A stretch of 6,911 nt of DNA from DASVDK01 sp036381125 [NCBI: Thermodesulfobacteriota bacterium] (GTDB lineage: Bacteria > DASVDK01): positions 1 to 6,911 of the forward strand of contig DASVDK010000101.1 of assembly GCA_036381125.1 (NCBI GenBank). The letters run 5' to 3'. The notes beneath the pieces were generated by a model. That model made no database searches. It was given only the letters and a program-made list of their open reading frames with translations, and was not told the DNA's origin. How positions within the stretch are numbered: the first letter of the stretch is position 1; each line of letters starts with the position of its first letter. Shown piece by piece: positions 5,148-6,911 of this stretch. The translations under genes and the position numbers were made by a program.

Positions 5148-6040
5148 TCACGCTCGAGAACGGCCACCTCGTCCTCACGATTCGGCCCGACCTCGGCGGC
5201 CGGATCGAGAACCTCGTCGATCGCCGCACGGGCCGCACGTGGCTCTGGCACCCCGACGTCTACGAGCCGGCGCCGAGGACGCTGCCGATCGGCGCGTCCT
5301 TCGACGACCACTGGACGGGTGGGCTCGACGAGGTCTTCCCCAACGACGCGGCCGGCCGGTTCGGGGGGCGCAACCTCGTGGACCACGGCGAGCTGTGGAG
5401 CCGGCCGTGGACGGTGCTCGAGACGTCGCCGTACCTGGTGACGATGCGACTGGCCTGCCGCACGGTGCCGGTCGTCGTCGAGAAGGCGATCGAGGTCGAT
5501 CCCGACCGGCCGGAGGCCCGCCTGCACTACCGGCTCGATCACCGGGGCGACGCGCCCCTGCCGTTCCTCTTCAAGCTGCACGCGGCGGTGCGGGTGGCGG
5601 CCGGCGACCGGATCCTGCTGCCCCCGTGCACCGTGGAGCCGGTGACGCTCGACTTCAGCACCATCGTGGGCCGCGCCGAGCCGACCCCCTGGCCGATCGC
5701 GCACGACGCGGCGGGCGAGCCGGTCCGCCTCGATCTCGTCCCGCCGCGCGAGGCGAACGCGCAGGAGTTCCTCTACGCGAGCGGGCTCGGCGACGGGTTC
5801 TGCGGGGTCGAGGACGGGCGGGGCAACGGGGAACTCCTCTTCCGCTTCGACCTGGCGGCGTTCCCCTGCGTCTGGCTCTTCCAGAGCTACGGCCGGTGGC
5901 GCGGGCATTACGTCGTGGTCCTCGAGCCGGCGACGACGATGCCCTACGACCTCCACGAGGCGCTCGCGCGCGGGACCTGCGCGGTGCTCGAGCCCGGGGC
6001 GACGCGGGCGCTCGACGTCGCCGTCTCGCTCACCGCCTGA
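5144..6040 (+). CDS. Aldose 1-epimerase-like (galactose mutarotase fold) protein
   Basis: A 298-residue beta-rich protein of the aldose-epimerase/mutarotase superfamily, whose members interconvert sugar anomers or bind related carbohydrates in the cytoplasm. The N-terminus VITLENGHLVLTIRPDLGGRI (residue 1 is Met in the protein, as GTG is the start) is typical of the fold. Family-like motifs follow: GGLDEVFPN (59-67), DHGELWSRPW (80-89), LFKLHAAVRV (142-151) and VVLEPATTMPYDL (258-270), then a closing LEPGAT (282-287). H81, H146 and E261 are the likely catalytic or sugar-binding His/His/Glu by position in the family. The start is GTG 5144, which overlaps the previous stop by four bases; no better in-frame start exists. 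The 3' end overlaps the convergent debranching-enzyme gene by 11 bases. The substrate is unknown. The glucan neighbourhood suggests glucose or a maltooligosaccharide, and a non-catalytic sugar sensor is also possible. Confidence 0.85.
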   Translation: MITLENGHLVLTIRPDLGGRIENLVDRRTGRTWLWHPDVYEPAPRTLPIGASFDDHWTGGLDEVFPNDAAGRFGGRNLVDHGELWSRPWTVLETSPYLVTMRLACRTVPVVVEKAIEVDPDRPEARLHYRLDHRGDAPLPFLFKLHAAVRVAAGDRILLPPCTVEPVTLDFSTIVGRAEPTPWPIAHDAAGEPVRLDLVPPREANAQEFLYASGLGDGFCGVEDGRGNGELLFRFDLAAFPCVWLFQSYGRWRGHYVVVLEPATTMPYDLHEALARGTCAVLEPGATRALDVAVSLTA

Positions 6041-6911
6041 CGACGAGCCCGACGTCCCCCGACTTGTCGAGCACCTCGAGCGACGCGCCCTGCCGGCCGC
6101 GCCGGAAGCGCAGGTCGACCCGCCCCGGCCCGACGCGCAGGCCGATCACCTCCACCCAGTCGAGCCAGGGGGGCAGGTTCGGCGCGTCGAGGGAGACCGA
6201 GCGGCCGAGCGCGTCGATCTCGAGACCGAGGAGCGACCGCAAGAGCTCGAGCGGCGCGGCCGCGGCCCAGGCCTGCGGGGAGCAGGAGACCGGATAGCGG
6301 GTCGGGCCGAAGCCGGGCACGCGGTGGAAGCCGCAGAACAGCTCCGGCAGCCTGAAGTCCTCGAAGAAGAGGCTCGCCTCGAAGAGCGCGGTGGCGAGGG
6401 TCTCGAGGTGACCCGACTGCCCGTAGCGCTTGAGCCCCGCGCCGACGATGGCGTTGTCGTGCGGCCACACCGACCCGTTGTGGTAGGACATCGGGTTGTA
6501 GCGCACCTCGCGGTCCGCCAGCGTCCGGACGCCCCAGCCGCTGAACGACTCCGGCGAGAGGAGCCGCGCCCCGACGCGGGCCGCCCGCTCGGGCCGCGGC
6601 AGCCCGCAGTAGAGCAGGTGCCCCGCGTTGGAGGCGACGATCTGACAGGGGCGCTTGGCGCCGTCGAGCGCGATGGCGTACGTCCCCTCCTCCTCCCACC
6701 AGAAGGCCCGCTCCACCCGGTCGGCCAGGTCGGCCGCCTCCGTCTCGAGCCTCGCGGCGAGGCTCTCGTGGCCGAGGCGCGCCGAGAGGACGGCCATCCC
6801 GCGCTTGGCGGCGTAGACGTATCCCTGGACCTCGACCAGCGCGATCGGCGGCTCGGCGTCGCGGCCGCTCGCGTGGAAGATCGGGTCGCGCGAGTCCTTC
6901 CACCCCTGCTG
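6030..6911 (-). CDS. Glycogen debranching enzyme (amylo-alpha-1,6-glucosidase), C-terminal part, 5' end off the window
   Basis: The last 293 residues of a bacterial glycogen-debranching enzyme of the GDE_C/amylo-alpha-1,6-glucosidase type, which removes alpha-1,6 branch glucoses from glycogen or limit dextrin in the cytoplasm. The (alpha/alpha)6-barrel signatures are clear: QQGWKDSRDPIF at the window edge, ALVEVQGYVYAAKRG (24-38 of the part seen), SNAGHLLYCGL (94-104), SGWGVRTLA (124-132), RYNPMSYHNGSVWPHDNAI (137-155), RLPELFCGF (187-195) and YPVSCSPQAWAAAAP (206-220). A short beta-rich tail ends at TGA 6032-6030. Full-length members usually have 650-750 residues, so more than half lies to the right of the window. 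The Met at 6797 is internal, because family homology continues past it to the edge. It converges with the mutarotase-like gene, and the two coding ends overlap. Confidence 0.95.
   Translation of the reverse strand, partial: QQGWKDSRDPIFHASGRDAEPPIALVEVQGYVYAAKRGMAVLSARLGHESLAARLETEAADLADRVERAFWWEEEGTYAIALDGAKRPCQIVASNAGHLLYCGLPRPERAARVGARLLSPESFSGWGVRTLADREVRYNPMSYHNGSVWPHDNAIVGAGLKRYGQSGHLETLATALFEASLFFEDFRLPELFCGFHRVPGFGPTRYPVSCSPQAWAAAAPLELLRSLLGLEIDALGRSVSLDAPNLPPWLDWVEVIGLRVGPGRVDLRFRRGRQGASLEVLDKSGDVGLVVRR

Overview
The window is GC-rich (by eye roughly 70%), densely packed bacterial DNA. Intergenic gaps are short, several genes overlap, and there are no tRNA, rRNA, CRISPR or insertion-sequence signals. 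The content points to a high-GC, probably soil or sediment, free-living bacterium. The exact phylum cannot be fixed from this stretch; GC-rich lineages known mainly from metagenomes would fit, but that is only a guess. No stretch longer than 300 bases lacks a gene.

Layout from left to right. Positions 1-1724, minus strand, encode malto-oligosyltrehalose trehalohydrolase (TreZ), whose 3' end runs off the left edge. Positions 1802-1894, minus strand, hold a 30-codon ORF whose ATG overlaps the stop of the next gene. Positions 1891-2997, minus strand, encode purK (N5-carboxyaminoimidazole ribonucleotide synthetase). A 153-bp divergent spacer with GC-rich hairpins follows. Then come three plus-strand genes: a 418-residue double ferritin-like protein (3151-4407), a 221-residue single ferritin-like protein (4482-5147), and an aldose-1-epimerase-like mutarotase fold protein (5144-6040) that overlaps the second ferritin-like gene by four bases. 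Positions 6030-6911, minus strand, carry the C-terminal part of a glycogen debranching enzyme (amylo-alpha-1,6-glucosidase), which meets the mutarotase gene tail to tail with an 11-bp overlap and runs off the right edge.

Functionally, TreZ, the debranching enzyme and the mutarotase-like protein all act on storage or stress glucans: debranching of glycogen, and release of trehalose from maltooligosyl-trehalose. The two ferritin-like proteins are not recognised members of a named storage system. The most notable result is in the 418-residue protein. Eight putative metal-ligand positions fall as two sets of four helices in exact 155-residue register (E51/E206, E81/E236, E106/E261, D136/E291). 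This shows an internal duplication of a four-helix diiron bundle, with a complete E, ExxH, E, ExxH set in the second half and a slightly altered set (H to Q, E to D) in the first. Pairing it with a second ferritin-like protein, and coupling that pair to a sugar mutarotase-like gene inside a glucan/trehalose neighbourhood, is the best candidate here for an undescribed system, possibly linked to oxidative or desiccation stress. That role is inference.
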